64,000 bases of DNA from Rhodospirillaceae bacterium (GTDB lineage Bacteria; Pseudomonadota; Alphaproteobacteria; CACIAM-22H2), in the NCBI GenBank assembly GCA_022843945.1, contig JALHMR010000003.1:186001-250000 (forward strand), given 5' to 3'. The notes under the pieces were generated by a model, which saw only the letters and a list, made by a program, of their open reading frames with translations, was not told the origin of the DNA and ran no database searches. This document shows, one piece after another, positions 19,110 to 29,314 of this stretch. Each line of letters opens with the position of its first letter. Position 1 is the first letter of the stretch. A program made the position numbers and the translations under genes.

Positions 19110-20658
19110 ACCGGGTCGCTTTTACCCGAATGACGTTCCACGACGCCGGCTTCAGGGTTGCCTGCACATGATTGCCATCGATTCGCACACTGGACAGTGG
19201 CGATGGGGCAACCCGGTTCGGTGCCTCCTTCGTATTTGTAGCCTGGAGATCGGCATGGTGCAGCTGCAGGGCCGTGTCGACCTTCATCGCGCCAAAACCC
19301 TTGGCGTCCACACGCAACGGCATCTCCTCGGTGAGATGGCGATTGAGCGCGAACAGGGTGAGCATCCCCTCCTTGTCGTCGTGCACGGCCGAGAGCTTGA
19401 GGTACGGCGCCTCGGGCACCGGGAAATAGAGGTCCTGCGGCCCGCGCGGGTCGTAGTAGTTCGCCGCGTAGGCAGGTGAGTCGATCTGGGTGCGCAGCAC
19501 CCGGCCGCGCCCGAAATTGCTGAAATGCGCGAAGGGATGGAAGATGGTCTGGCGCCAGGCCGGGCCACCGGTCTCGGTCATGATCGGCGCGATGACGTTG
19601 ACCAGCTGCGCCAGGCAGCCGGCCTTCACCCGGTCGGCGTGATTAAGCAGCGAGATGCACGCGCCGCCGAAAGCCAGCGCGTCCTCCATGTTGTAGATCT
19701 CCTCGAGGATCGGCGGCGCCACCGGCCAGCCCGGCAGGACCCGCTCCTGACGATTGCGCCGGGTGCGGTACCAGACGTTCCACTCGTCGAAGCTCAGCAT
19801 GATGCGCCTGGGTGAGCGCCGCCGCGCGGCGACCGCGTCGGCGATCGCCACGACCTCATCGATAAAACTGTCCATCAGGTCGCAGGCTGCCAGGAAGGCC
19901 GGCGTGTCGCCGGCGTAGTTGTTGATATAGGTATGCAGCGAGATGAACTCGACATGATCGAAGGTATGCTCGAGCACCGTCTCTTCCCAGGCGCCGTACG
20001 TCGGCATGCTGCGCCCCGACGAGCCGCAGGCCGCAAGCTCGATCGACGGATCGATCCAGCGCATCATCTTGGCCGCCTCGACCGCGATGCGGCCGTACTC
20101 GGTGGCCGTCTTGGCCTCCATCTGCCACGGCCCGTCCATCTCGTTACCCAGGCACCAGAACTTGACGTCGTGAGGCTTCTCCCAGCCGTGCTTGCGGCGC
20201 ATGTCGGACCACGCCGTCCCGGACGGGTGGTTGCAGTATTCGAGCATGTTACGCGCCGCGTCGCCGGCCCGTGTCCCGAGATTGACCGCCAGCATCGGCT
20301 CGATCTCGGTCGCGCGGCACCAGTCGATGAACTCGTTGGTGCCGAAGCTGTTGGGCTCGGTCGACATCCAGGCGAGGTCCAGCCGGCGCGGGCGCTCGGC
20401 GACCGGCCCGACGCCGTCCTCCCAGTTGTAGCCCGAGACGAAATTGCCGCCCGGATAGCGCATGATGGTCGGTGCGAGCTCCCGCACCAGCGCCGCCACG
20501 TCCTTGCGGAAGCCCTGCTTGTCTGCCGTCTTGTGGCCGGGCTCGTAGATGCCGCCGTAGACGCAGCGCCCGAGATGCTCGACGAATGCACCGAACAGGC
20601 GGCGGTCGGTGACGCCGATCTCGAAATCGCGATGCAGGAGAACGTCGACGTTACGCAT
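19108..20658 (-). CDS. Alpha-N-arabinofuranosidase, GH51
   Basis: 516 aa. A retaining glycosidase that releases L-arabinofuranose from arabinosides. The acid/base Glu173 is in CLGNEMDGPW and the nucleophile Glu292 in LSFDEWNVWY; the substrate-binding MRYPGGNFVSGYNWEDG is near residues 66-82. Length is typical. No signal peptide is seen, so it should act in the cytoplasm on imported oligosaccharides. It is the last gene of a six-gene leftward operon with an oligopeptide/oligosaccharide-type ABC transporter, 32 bp after the second ATPase gene. Confidence 0.93.
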   Translation of the reverse strand: MRNVDVLLHRDFEIGVTDRRLFGAFVEHLGRCVYGGIYEPGHKTADKQGFRKDVAALVRELAPTIMRYPGGNFVSGYNWEDGVGPVAERPRRLDLAWMSTEPNSFGTNEFIDWCRATEIEPMLAVNLGTRAGDAARNMLEYCNHPSGTAWSDMRRKHGWEKPHDVKFWCLGNEMDGPWQMEAKTATEYGRIAVEAAKMMRWIDPSIELAACGSSGRSMPTYGAWEETVLEHTFDHVEFISLHTYINNYAGDTPAFLAACDLMDSFIDEVVAIADAVAARRRSPRRIMLSFDEWNVWYRTRRNRQERVLPGWPVAPPILEEIYNMEDALAFGGACISLLNHADRVKAGCLAQLVNVIAPIMTETGGPAWRQTIFHPFAHFSNFGRGRVLRTQIDSPAYAANYYDPRGPQDLYFPVPEAPYLKLSAVHDDKEGMLTLFALNRHLTEEMPLRVDAKGFGAMKVDTALQLHHADLQATNTKEAPNRVAPSPLSSVRIDGNHVQATLKPASWNVIRVKATR

Positions 20659-20690
20659 GCCACTCTGCCTCCGTGTTGAAACGAATCATC

Positions 20691-21538
<848 letters not shown>

Positions 21539-21539
<1 letters not shown>

Positions 21540-22552
21540 CAGGCGGCCCTCCCCGGCGGGGTCACAGCGAAACACGCCACGCGACGCCCCGGCAGCACCT
21601 CGACCATCGGCGGGTTCTGCGTCCGGCAGATATCCATGGCCAGCGGGCAGCGCGGATGGAAGCGGCAGCCGGGCGGCGGTGCCGCCAGGCTGGGCGGCGT
21701 GCCTTCGAGCCCCTTCTTGGGCGCCGTGTTGCCGATGCGCGGCAGGCTGGCCACGAGATGGGTCGTATAGGGGTGCTTCGGCGCCTTGAAGATCTCGGCC
21801 GTGGGCCCTTCCTCCACCAGCCGTCCGGCATACATGATCCCCAGCCGGTGGCAGAGATTGGCGTGCACAGCGAGATCGTGGGTCACGAAGATCAGCGACG
21901 AGCCGATCTCCTTCTGCACGTCGCGGATCATCGCCAGCACGCTATTCTGCACGATCACGTCCAGGGCGGTGGTCGGCTCGTCGGCGATGATGAATTCGGG
22001 CCGGCAGACGGTGGCCAGCGCGATGGCGACGCGCTGACGCATGCCGCCCGAGAGCTGGTGCGGATAGGCGGCCAGGATGTCGGGGTTGAGATCGAGCCGC
22101 TGCAGATGGGCCCGGACGATATCCAGGAATTCCGGCTTCCGCTTGCCGATATGGCGGAAGGCAAAATCGACGAAGGCCCGCTCGACCCGGCGCACCGGGT
22201 TCAGGACGCTCATCGAGCCCTGCATGATGTAGGAGAGGTGCTTCCAGCGGACGGCGGCCACGGTCTCGTCGTCGGCTTTCTGCATGTCCACCGGACGGCC
22301 CGCAAAGTTGAAGACCACGGAGCCGCCGACCACCCGCAGCGGCGGCTTGATTGCCGCGGCGATGGTGCGGATCAGGGTCGTCTTGCCGCAGCTCGACTCG
22401 CCCGCAAGGCCGTAGATCTCGTTGGCGTTGACGTGGAAGGTGACGTCGTCGACCGCCCGCACCTCGCGGTCGAGCCCGAACGAGGAGATCTTGTAGTAGG
22501 CCCGCAAGGCCTCGACCTGGAGAACCGGGGCCGTGGATGCCGCAGCACTCAT
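21539..22552 (-). CDS. ABC transporter ATP-binding protein (DppD/OppD type)
   Basis: 337 aa from ATG 22552-22550, overlapping the permease stop by four bases (ATGA). Walker A reads [12 protein letters not shown] with an unusual SSC in place of SGS, the signature is [14 protein letters not shown], and Walker B is [13 protein letters not shown]. The C-terminal oligopeptide-transporter extension has the usual Cys pattern ([16 protein letters not shown]), which in this family can hold an Fe-S cluster. It is a partner of the adjacent ATPase. Confidence 0.9.
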
Positions 22553-23403
22553 CCCGTCACGCGATTCAGGCGGCTGCGCGGGTCGATATGCTCGTTCATC
22601 GACACGGCCAGCAGGAACAGGCCGACGAAGGCGATGACCACCAGCAGGACCGGGAACAGGATCCACCACCACACGCCGGCGACCAGCGCCGTGTGCTGGT
22701 TGGCCCAGTAGATCAAAACGCCGATGGTCGGCGTGTTGATGTCGGTGAAGCCAAGGACCGACAGCGTCACCTCGAGCCCGATCGACCAATTCATGTTGTT
22801 CATCAGGGTCGAGAAGACGATGGGCATGACGTAGGGCAGGTGCTCCTGGGTCAGGATCTGCCGCATGCTCATGCCGGAGAAGATGCTGGTCTCGGTGAAC
22901 TCGCGGGTACGCAGGCTCATGGCAATGGAGCGGATCAGCCGCGCGTCGTAGGCCCAGCCGAGACACGACATGGCCAGCGCCAGCAATCCCCACGACATCT
23001 TGTCGCGCATCACGAAGTAGAACAGGACAAGGATCGGAAAGAGCGGGATGACGATGAACGTGTCGTTGAGCGACATCAGGATGCGGTCAACGATGCCGCC
23101 GGCGTAGCCGGCGACCAGGCCGATGACCAGCGACAGGATGCGGCTGAGCAACGCCACGGCGAAGCCGAAGAGCAGCGTGTTGCGGATGGCGAAAGTCAGC
23201 AGCCAGAAGACGTCCTGGCCGCGCGAGGTAGTGCCGAGTGGATAGGCCCAGGAAGGCGGCACGTCAGGTGGCACGACGAAGCTGTCATTGGGCGGATAGG
23301 GCGAGAAGAACGATAGCGACGCGAAAATCACCACGAAGCCCAGCAGCACTACGCCTATCGCGAATTCGCGGTTGTAGCGGAAGAGGTCGAGGACGACGCG
23401 CAT
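22549..23403 (-). CDS. ABC transporter permease (DppC type)
   Basis: 284 aa. An N-terminal transmembrane helix ([17 protein letters not shown]) is followed by an extracytoplasmic loop with [14 protein letters not shown], the DppC signature, then five more helices. The EAA-like loop ([22 protein letters not shown]) contacts the ATPases. The start is three bases after the DppB-type gene. It forms the membrane channel together with that permease. Confidence 0.9.
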   Translation of the reverse strand: MRVVLDLFRYNREFAIGVVLLGFVVIFASLSFFSPYPPNDSFVVPPDVPPSWAYPLGTTSRGQDVFWLLTFAIRNTLLFGFAVALLSRILSLVIGLVAGYAGGIVDRILMSLNDTFIVIPLFPILVLFYFVMRDKMSWGLLALAMSCLGWAYDARLIRSIAMSLRTREFTETSIFSGMSMRQILTQEHLPYVMPIVFSTLMNNMNWSIGLEVTLSVLGFTDINTPTIGVLIYWANQHTALVAGVWWWILFPVLLVVIAFVGLFLLAVSMNEHIDPRSRLNRVTG

Positions 23404-23406
23404 GGC

Positions 23407-24414
23407 CTAGCGCACCCTCACCCGGGGATCGAGCAGCGGATAGAGGAGGTCGATCAGGAATACCGCCGCCGATACGGCGATGATCGAGATCGTGGTGATG
23501 CCGAGGACGAGGCTGTAATCGCCGGCATGCACCGCCTGGATCAGCAGATGGCCGATGCCGGGATAGCCGAAGACCTGCTCGGTAATGATGGCGCCGTTGA
23601 AGATGGCGCCCAGCGACATGGCCAGGCCGGTGACCTGGGGAACCAGCGAGTTGCGCATCACGTAGGAGGCGAGGATGCGGCGGCGGTCTACCCCGCCGAG
23701 CTCGGCGTAGGTGACGTAGTCCTCGGTCACCACGTTGGAGACCAGCGAGCGCATGCCCATGAACCAGCCGCCCAGCCCGACCAGCACCAGCGAGGTGATG
23801 GGCAGGATGGAATGGATCAGGAGGCTGCTGAGGAACGGGAGGTTGAAGCCGCGTTGCAGGTTGATCTGCGCACCACCGCTGATCGGCAGGATCGGCCAGA
23901 GATAGCCGAAGACGATCAGCAGCATGAAGGCGACGATGTAATACGGGATCGGGTGGAAGGCCATGGCCACCACCCCGGCGAAGCGCAGAGTACGGCTCTG
24001 GTGATAGTAGCCGGCAAGGCCGCCGAGCAGGTTGCCGAGGATCCAGGTCAGCACGGTCGAGACGACCAGCAGGCCGACGGTCCAGGGCAATGCCCGTGCG
24101 ATCAGCGCGGATACCGGCGCCGGAAAAGCCGACAGAGACGGCCCGAAATCGAGCACCACGACGCGCCGCCAGAAGGTCAGGTATTGCTCGAAAAGACCGC
24201 CTTCGAGCCCGTAGAGCTCCTTGAGCGACTGCCGCATGATGGCAATCGCCTCGGGATTCACGGCGCCGAACATGGTCGAGGCGGCGATCGTCGCCTCGAC
24301 CGGGTCGATCGGCGTCGAGTGAGTGACGATGAAGGAGATATTGATGCCGATGAACACGACGAGGACGAACTGGCCCAGTCGCGTCAGCAGGTAGACCCCG
24401 TACCCTCGCATCAC
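23407..24414 (-). CDS. ABC transporter permease (DppB type)
   Basis: 335 aa with six predicted transmembrane helices; the first (LGQFVLVVFIGINISFIVTH) is followed by the long periplasmic loop of DppB proteins. The EAA-like loop is YVTYAELGGVDRRRILASYVMRNSLVPQ. It is separated from the upstream binding-protein gene by 65 bp that contain a strong hairpin, so its expression may be lower than that of the binding protein. Confidence 0.9.
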   Translation of the reverse strand: MMRGYGVYLLTRLGQFVLVVFIGINISFIVTHSTPIDPVEATIAASTMFGAVNPEAIAIMRQSLKELYGLEGGLFEQYLTFWRRVVVLDFGPSLSAFPAPVSALIARALPWTVGLLVVSTVLTWILGNLLGGLAGYYHQSRTLRFAGVVAMAFHPIPYYIVAFMLLIVFGYLWPILPISGGAQINLQRGFNLPFLSSLLIHSILPITSLVLVGLGGWFMGMRSLVSNVVTEDYVTYAELGGVDRRRILASYVMRNSLVPQVTGLAMSLGAIFNGAIITEQVFGYPGIGHLLIQAVHAGDYSLVLGITTISIIAVSAAVFLIDLLYPLLDPRVRVR

Positions 24415-24432
24415 TATTCCGGCTTAAATGCG

Positions 24433-24466
24433 ATCCGCGGGACCGCCGGTCGGCGATCCCGCGGAT
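24433..24466 (-). terminator. Intra-operon stem-loop between binding-protein and permease genes
   Basis: Perfect 10-bp arms ATCCGCGGGA (24433-24442) and TCCCGCGGAT (24457-24466) around a 14-base GC-rich loop. It is just downstream of the binding-protein stop and upstream of the permease. There is no T-run, so it is more likely a partial terminator or mRNA-end stabiliser than a full terminator. Confidence 0.55.
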
Positions 24467-24479
24467 ACGTGTTACGGGC

Positions 24480-26369
24480 TTACTGGGTCGGCTTCAGCCT
24501 GACCATCATGTACTTGGTATTGCCCCAGTTCGGCACCGGATCGGTGTAGGGCGCCGTCTCGGCGTTGGGATAGCCGGTCCAGTAGGTCGTATCCATCACC
24601 GTGAACACGTTGTAGGCCATCAGCGGGATGGTCGGCATCTCGCGCGCCACCAGCTTGACGTATTCGCGGCCGAGCTCGATGCCCTTGGGATCGTCGAAGC
24701 CGATCCCGCGGATCTGCTCGATGATCTTGTCGAGCTCGGGATGCGACCAGCGGCTCCAGTTGCGCGGCGGCTGCATCTTGCCGGGCTCCGCGATGAACTG
24801 GGAATGCCAGCTATCGAGGAAGAACGACAGGTCGGGATGGCCACCCCAGGTCTCGACCGCCCAGCTGATGATCACCTCGTAGTCGCCGGAGTTGCGGCGA
24901 TCGACCAGGCTGCCCTGCGCCACCACCGTGGTGGCGTCGATGCCGAACTGCCGCCATTGCTGCGCGATCATGCTGCCCGCGCGGGTCATCACCGGCCGCA
25001 GCTCGCCTTCCACCGTGATACGGATGGAGAAGCGCTTGCCGTCGGGCGTGTACCAGTCATTGCCCCGCTTGGTGAAGCCGGCCCGCTGCAGCAGCTCAGT
25101 CGCCGCCTGGGGATTGGGTTTCCACCAGCCGCGCCCGAACGCCTTGGCAATGACCGCCGGATCACTGGGGATCTGGTCACCCATCGACGGGCGCAGCATG
25201 TCGGCGATCTGCTTGCCGATGGTCGGGTCGTAGGGCTTGTACTTGCTCTTGCCCGTGTCGATCTCGAAGTCCTTGAGCCAGGCCTCCATCGGGTCGTGAT
25301 AGAACTCGGGATGGGTGCCGGTGGGCGGCACGCCGATGGCCGAGATCGTGGCCGCGCCGCGATACGAGGCCATCGACACCGCCTTGATGTCGATGAGCAG
25401 TGCCAGCGCCCAGCGCATGTCCCGCTCTTTGAACAGCGGGTTCTGATGGTTGAAGATCACCATCGGCAGCGTCGGGTCGGGATGGGCATAGGGGAAGCCC
25501 TTGAACCAGCCCTGCGACGTCTTCGACTGCCTCGCCAGGGTGAACATGCCCTCGGGCGAGGTGTCGTGGATGATGTCGAGCTCGTGGTTGAGCTGCGCGA
25601 TCACCCGCTTGTCCGGCGGACCCGGATCAACGTAGGTCACGTATTTGGGGCCGGGCTCGCCGAAGCGGGCGACCGTGGTGCGCTGCCAGTCAGGCCGCTT
25701 CTGCCAGATGAACCATTTGCCGTCCTTGTCGTAGCTGTGCAGCGTGTAGGCGCCCAGCGTCACCGGCGGATCGAAGGCGAACTTGGTGATGTCGCCCGCC
25801 TTCTCGAAAACGTGCTTGGGCATCATCCACATGGCGTTCCAGCGCACGGTGTAGAGGGCGTGGAAGCGCGAGTTGGGCTTCTTCAGCTTGAAGACCACGG
25901 TGTAGGGATCGGGCGCCGAGATGCTGGCGACGTTGACCTGCACGGCGGCGCTCCAGCGCAGGCCGTTGGTCTTGAGATGCGTCTCGATCGTGTAGACCAC
26001 GTCGGCGGCCGTGAACTCGACGCCGTCGCTCCAGTGGATGCCGCGCCGCAGCTTCACCGTCATCTCGGTGAAGTCGGCGTTGTAGATCGGCTTCTCCGAG
26101 GCGAGGGAGTTGTCCCACACACCGTCGACGCCCTTATTGGGGTCGATGTACCAGAAGGTGTCCATCGCCAGCTGGTGCAGCCCGGTCGACTGGCCGCCGG
26201 CGTTAATCCCCCAGATATTGAACCAGCCGGGGTTCTTGATCGTCCCCTCGGGGTTCTCGACGATCAGGGTCTCTTTTCGCGGCAGATTGGAGATGCCGCT
26301 TTGCGCGTGGGCGGCGGCACTCGCCAGCATCGCCACGGCCGTGATCGCAACGCAACGCCAGATGCGCAT
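24480..26369 (-). CDS. Extracellular solute-binding protein, family 5
   Basis: 629 aa. A secretory signal peptide (ending AAAHAQ near residue 23) is followed by a mature SBP_bac_5 domain; TEMTVKLRRGIHWSDGVEFTAADVVYT near residues 103-129 is the hallmark of that family. It captures the cargo for the DppBCDF-type transporter encoded downstream. A GGGAGGA site precedes the ATG. The protein is longer than usual dipeptide-binding proteins (about 530 aa), which suits a larger ligand. The GH51 partner suggests arabino-oligosaccharide; this is inference. Confidence 0.9.
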   Translation of the reverse strand: MRIWRCVAITAVAMLASAAAHAQSGISNLPRKETLIVENPEGTIKNPGWFNIWGINAGGQSTGLHQLAMDTFWYIDPNKGVDGVWDNSLASEKPIYNADFTEMTVKLRRGIHWSDGVEFTAADVVYTIETHLKTNGLRWSAAVQVNVASISAPDPYTVVFKLKKPNSRFHALYTVRWNAMWMMPKHVFEKAGDITKFAFDPPVTLGAYTLHSYDKDGKWFIWQKRPDWQRTTVARFGEPGPKYVTYVDPGPPDKRVIAQLNHELDIIHDTSPEGMFTLARQSKTSQGWFKGFPYAHPDPTLPMVIFNHQNPLFKERDMRWALALLIDIKAVSMASYRGAATISAIGVPPTGTHPEFYHDPMEAWLKDFEIDTGKSKYKPYDPTIGKQIADMLRPSMGDQIPSDPAVIAKAFGRGWWKPNPQAATELLQRAGFTKRGNDWYTPDGKRFSIRITVEGELRPVMTRAGSMIAQQWRQFGIDATTVVAQGSLVDRRNSGDYEVIISWAVETWGGHPDLSFFLDSWHSQFIAEPGKMQPPRNWSRWSHPELDKIIEQIRGIGFDDPKGIELGREYVKLVAREMPTIPLMAYNVFTVMDTTYWTGYPNAETAPYTDPVPNWGNTKYMMVRLKPTQ

Positions 26370-26420
26370 CCGTGTCCTCCCTCGCTGGGCGCCGTGTTCG
26401 GCGCGATCTTGTTGCGAGGA

Positions 26421-26468
26421 AGGCTAACGCGACGCCCTCATAGGGTCAACAGAGCTGATATGTATCAG
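26421..26468 (-). promoter_or_regulatory. Putative promoter and operator of the arabinoside transporter operon
   Basis: Minus strand: a perfect inverted repeat CTGATA-CA-TATCAG (26468-26455), then TTGACC (26449-26444), 17 bases, and TAGCCT (26426-26421). The repeat sits just upstream of the -35 box, suited to an activator or repressor; the adjacent ArsR-type protein is the obvious candidate. The -10 box is weak. Confidence 0.45.
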
Positions 26469-26498
26469 GTTTTTTGATTTACTCGTCGCGCCGATGCC

Positions 26499-27446
26499 CT
26501 ATTCTCGAAGATAGAGGCGCATCACGATGTCCTGGTCGTAGTTTCCGAAGCCGCGGCCGAAGATGTTGACGCCCCCGGGCCGCTTCGCTCTCTCGTCGAT
26601 GCCAACTTTAAGGCGAATGGAATGGTGCGCGGCGAGGTCGAGCTGCTTCAGGTTGACCCGCGACACCTTCACGCCGTCGACGAAGCAGCCCTTGTCGGAG
26701 ATCTTCCACGCCGTCAGCTTGCCGTACTGCGAGCCTTCAAGCTTCCACCAGCGCGGCGTGTGGATACCACGCTTGTCACCGAAATCGCCGGGTGACGTCC
26801 AGGTCCCGACCATGACGTCGTTAACCCACAGGCTGATATCCGACGGCCAGTCGGCGTTGGTGCCTGGCACCTCGGACGAGATCTCCAGGCTGAACTCGAT
26901 CGCCTCAACGGTCGCGTTGGCGATCTTGGCGTTGTTGGGAAATTTGTATTCGACATAGCCGCGGCCGAACCATAGCAGCGCCGTCTGCATCCGGCTGGGA
27001 TCGAGAAACAGGTCCGGCACGTCGAGCAGGCCGATGATTCCCTCGGTCGAGCACAGGCCGCACGGGGCACTGACCTGATAGCTCGTGTAGAGGCCCAGAG
27101 GCATGGCGACCTCGATCATCCGGTCCTGCTGCTCAGCCGAGACGCCGTCCAGGCGGATAAAGACCTCGTCGTAGCGCACAGAGCAGATCTTCTGCTGACC
27201 CTTGCTCGCCTTGATCGTCTCCGTGTGGATGAGTTCGGAATCCTTCAGGATCTGTATGTTCGTCGCGATGGTCGATTGCGGCAGCTTCAGCGCCTTGCTG
27301 ATCTCGTTGACGTTCATCGGACCGTTCGAGTGCAGGAGCCGCAGGATCTTGATGCGGATCGGCGACGACAGGCCGCGCAGGACCTCGAGCTTGTCCAGCG
27401 GATCGATGGTCAGGATGTTGCGGCGTGCGCCGCCATTGGAGATCAC
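26499..27446 (-). CDS. ArsR-type winged-helix regulator with C-terminal sensor domain
   Basis: 315 aa from a GTG start. Residues about 14-85 are a winged helix (RGLSSPIRIKILRLL, then VNEISKALKLPQSTIATNIQIL as the recognition helix). The remaining 220 residues are much longer than in metal-sensing ArsR proteins and lack a clustered Cys metal site; they look like a beta-rich ligand domain (SLWVNDVMVGTWTSPGDFGD). It lies between the transporter operon (129 bp downstream) and the divergent lactonase gene, so it probably senses the imported sugar and controls both. The ligand is inferred. Confidence 0.75.
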   Translation of the reverse strand: MISNGGARRNILTIDPLDKLEVLRGLSSPIRIKILRLLHSNGPMNVNEISKALKLPQSTIATNIQILKDSELIHTETIKASKGQQKICSVRYDEVFIRLDGVSAEQQDRMIEVAMPLGLYTSYQVSAPCGLCSTEGIIGLLDVPDLFLDPSRMQTALLWFGRGYVEYKFPNNAKIANATVEAIEFSLEISSEVPGTNADWPSDISLWVNDVMVGTWTSPGDFGDKRGIHTPRWWKLEGSQYGKLTAWKISDKGCFVDGVKVSRVNLKQLDLAAHHSIRLKVGIDERAKRPGGVNIFGRGFGNYDQDIVMRLYLRE

Positions 27447-27515
27447 GAGATACGCCCCGATCGGTTAAACTGCACCGTATCAAAGGTTCTGATCCCGTCA
27501 CAATCCCAGCCGGCT

Positions 27516-27521
27516 TATAAT
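27516..27521 (+). promoter_or_regulatory. Perfect -10 box upstream of the lactonase gene
   Basis: TATAAT lies one base before the GTG at 27522 and six bases before the in-frame GTG at 27528. No good -35 box is seen 16-18 bases upstream, suggesting activator dependence. A start near 27528 would give a leaderless message. Confidence 0.4.
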
Positions 27522-28397
27522 GTGACAGTGACCCCGACCTGCATCTGGCCGGCCCGCGCCCTGCTGGGTGAAGCCCCCGTCTGGCACGAGGCGGAGCAGC
27601 GCCTCTACTGGCTCGACATCAAGGGGCACCGCTTGCGTGCCTGCAACGCCGCCGGATTGGATCGCCGCGTCATCGACCTGCCCTGCGTCACTGCGTCGCT
27701 CGTACCGCGGCGTAGCGGCGGCTTCGTGGTCGGGGCGCGCGGCCTGGTTGCTGCACTCGATCCGGCGCACGGCAGCAAGCTGAGCGATCTCGTAGCGCTT
27801 GAAACCGGTAGACCGGGCAACCGCTTCAACGACGGCAAAGCGGACGGCGCCGGACGGCTGTGGATCGGCTCTATGCATGACGCGGAAACGGCGCCGAGCG
27901 GCGCGCTCTATCGGATCAACCCCGACCTAACTTGGACATGTGCCGACACGGGCTACGTGGTGACCAACGGCCCGGCCATTTCACCTGACGGCCGCACGCT
28001 CTATCACACCGAATCATCATCGCGCACGATCTACGCCTTCGATCTCGATCCTGACGGGCAACTGTCCAACAAGCGTATTTTCCTGCGTTTCACTGTGCCC
28101 GAAGGCTATCCCGACGGCATGACCTGCGATGCCGAGGGGCGGCTGTGGGTGGCGCATTGGGGTGGCGGCCGTGTGACCTGTCGCGGGCCGGACGGAACCG
28201 TGCAAACCGAGATTTCCCTGCCCACACCGTTCGTCACCAGCTGCTGCTTCGGCGGCCGACACTATGAGACGCTGTTCATCACCACCGCCGCGATCGGCGT
28301 CGCACTGGAGTTGCGAGAGAACGATCCACTGGCCGGCGGGCTGTTTACGACGATTCCCGGCGCGCGTGGCTTGCCGCCCGAGATGTTCGCGGGCTGA
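27522..28397 (+). CDS. SMP-30/gluconolactonase-family sugar lactonase
   Basis: About 291 aa; the start is uncertain between GTG 27522 and GTG 27528, as no ribosome-binding site is evident. A six-bladed propeller lactonase: metal ligands are expected in LLGEAPVWH (Glu), GNRFNDGKADGAGRLWIGSM (Asn) and YPDGMTCDAEGRLWVAHWGG (Asp). It would hydrolyse an aldonolactone made by a sugar dehydrogenase. The SDR gene downstream, convergent by three bases, is a fitting partner, and GH51 in the same cassette points to arabinono-lactone. It is divergent from the ArsR-type regulator. Confidence 0.85.
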   Translation: MTVTPTCIWPARALLGEAPVWHEAEQRLYWLDIKGHRLRACNAAGLDRRVIDLPCVTASLVPRRSGGFVVGARGLVAALDPAHGSKLSDLVALETGRPGNRFNDGKADGAGRLWIGSMHDAETAPSGALYRINPDLTWTCADTGYVVTNGPAISPDGRTLYHTESSSRTIYAFDLDPDGQLSNKRIFLRFTVPEGYPDGMTCDAEGRLWVAHWGGGRVTCRGPDGTVQTEISLPTPFVTSCCFGGRHYETLFITTAAIGVALELRENDPLAGGLFTTIPGARGLPPEMFAG

Positions 28398-28400
28398 CCC

Positions 28401-29165
28401 TCAGATCCAGCCGCCGTTAACGGCGAATTCCTGGCACGTGACCAGCCGGCTGTCCTCGGCCGCCAGCCACAGCACCATGCGCGCAATATCCGGCGGATAA
28501 AGCCTCTCGGGGATACATTGCGCCTTCATCAAATCGGCCTCGGCCTCGGGGGTGAGCCAAAGATCGATCTGGCGCTGGGTCAGGATCCAGCCAGGCACGA
28601 TGGTGTTGACCCGGATGCCGTGAGGGCCGAGATCGCGCGCCAGGGCGCGGGTCAGCCCGATGGCGGCAGACTTTGCTGTGAGGTAGACCGGCATGCCGCC
28701 CTGCGCCAGCTTAAAGCTGATCGAGCTCATATTGATGACCGAGCCCCAGCGTTGGGCGATCATGTCTTCCTTCACGGCCTGCGCGGCGAAGAACTGGTGT
28801 CGTAGATTCGTTGCCATGCGCTCGTCCCAATACTCCGGCGTGACGGAGTCGATGGTATGGCGGTCGTCGCGCGCCGCGTTGTTGACCAGCACCGTGATTG
28901 GGCCGAGGGCCTGGCGGATTTCCCCGATGGCGGCGCGCAAAGCGTCGATGTCGCGCAGGTCCGCGACGACGCCATGCACCTGCGCCGCCTTCTTCTTCAG
29001 CCCGGCGCCAAGCTGACCAAGCGCATCGCGATCGAAATCGATGAAGCCGACCCGCGCCCCCTGCTCCGCCAGATGTTCGACGATACTGGCGCCAATGCCT
29101 GAGGCGCCGCCGGTGACGACAGCCACACGGTTGCGCAAACTGGGGTAGACGGCAAAGCTGCTCAT
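28401..29165 (-). CDS. Short-chain dehydrogenase, probable sugar 1-dehydrogenase
   Basis: 254 aa. The NAD(P) motif TGGASGIGA is near residues 18-26, NNAARDDRH near residue 90, and the catalytic Ser/Tyr/Lys in NMSSIS and VYLTAK. Several features (the YPSL start, NNA..DDRH, YWDERMATNLRH, a C-terminal GGW) are shared with the D-xylose dehydrogenase XylB of Caulobacter as I recall it. With GH51 and the lactonase this suggests oxidation of L-arabinose or another pentose to its lactone. The substrate is inferred. Confidence 0.85.
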   Translation of the reverse strand: MSSFAVYPSLRNRVAVVTGGASGIGASIVEHLAEQGARVGFIDFDRDALGQLGAGLKKKAAQVHGVVADLRDIDALRAAIGEIRQALGPITVLVNNAARDDRHTIDSVTPEYWDERMATNLRHQFFAAQAVKEDMIAQRWGSVINMSSISFKLAQGGMPVYLTAKSAAIGLTRALARDLGPHGIRVNTIVPGWILTQRQIDLWLTPEAEADLMKAQCIPERLYPPDIARMVLWLAAEDSRLVTCQEFAVNGGWI

Positions 29166-29314
29166 GGCATTCCTCTTGTCCCTGGACCCCGCCCCGATGC
29201 ATCAACCAGGTAAGCCGTTGATAACAAAGCTGCCATATTCGAACGCATGACGCATCTGCCGGCTCCCCCGGCGACATGGTCAGCGGTCCCGCCGCGCGTT
29301 AAAATGCCTGGCGA

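Noticed and set aside
24741..26477. Rightward 578-codon frame opposite the solute-binding protein gene
   Set aside because: Low-complexity His/Arg-rich translation with no domain; the leftward gene has signal peptide and family motifs.
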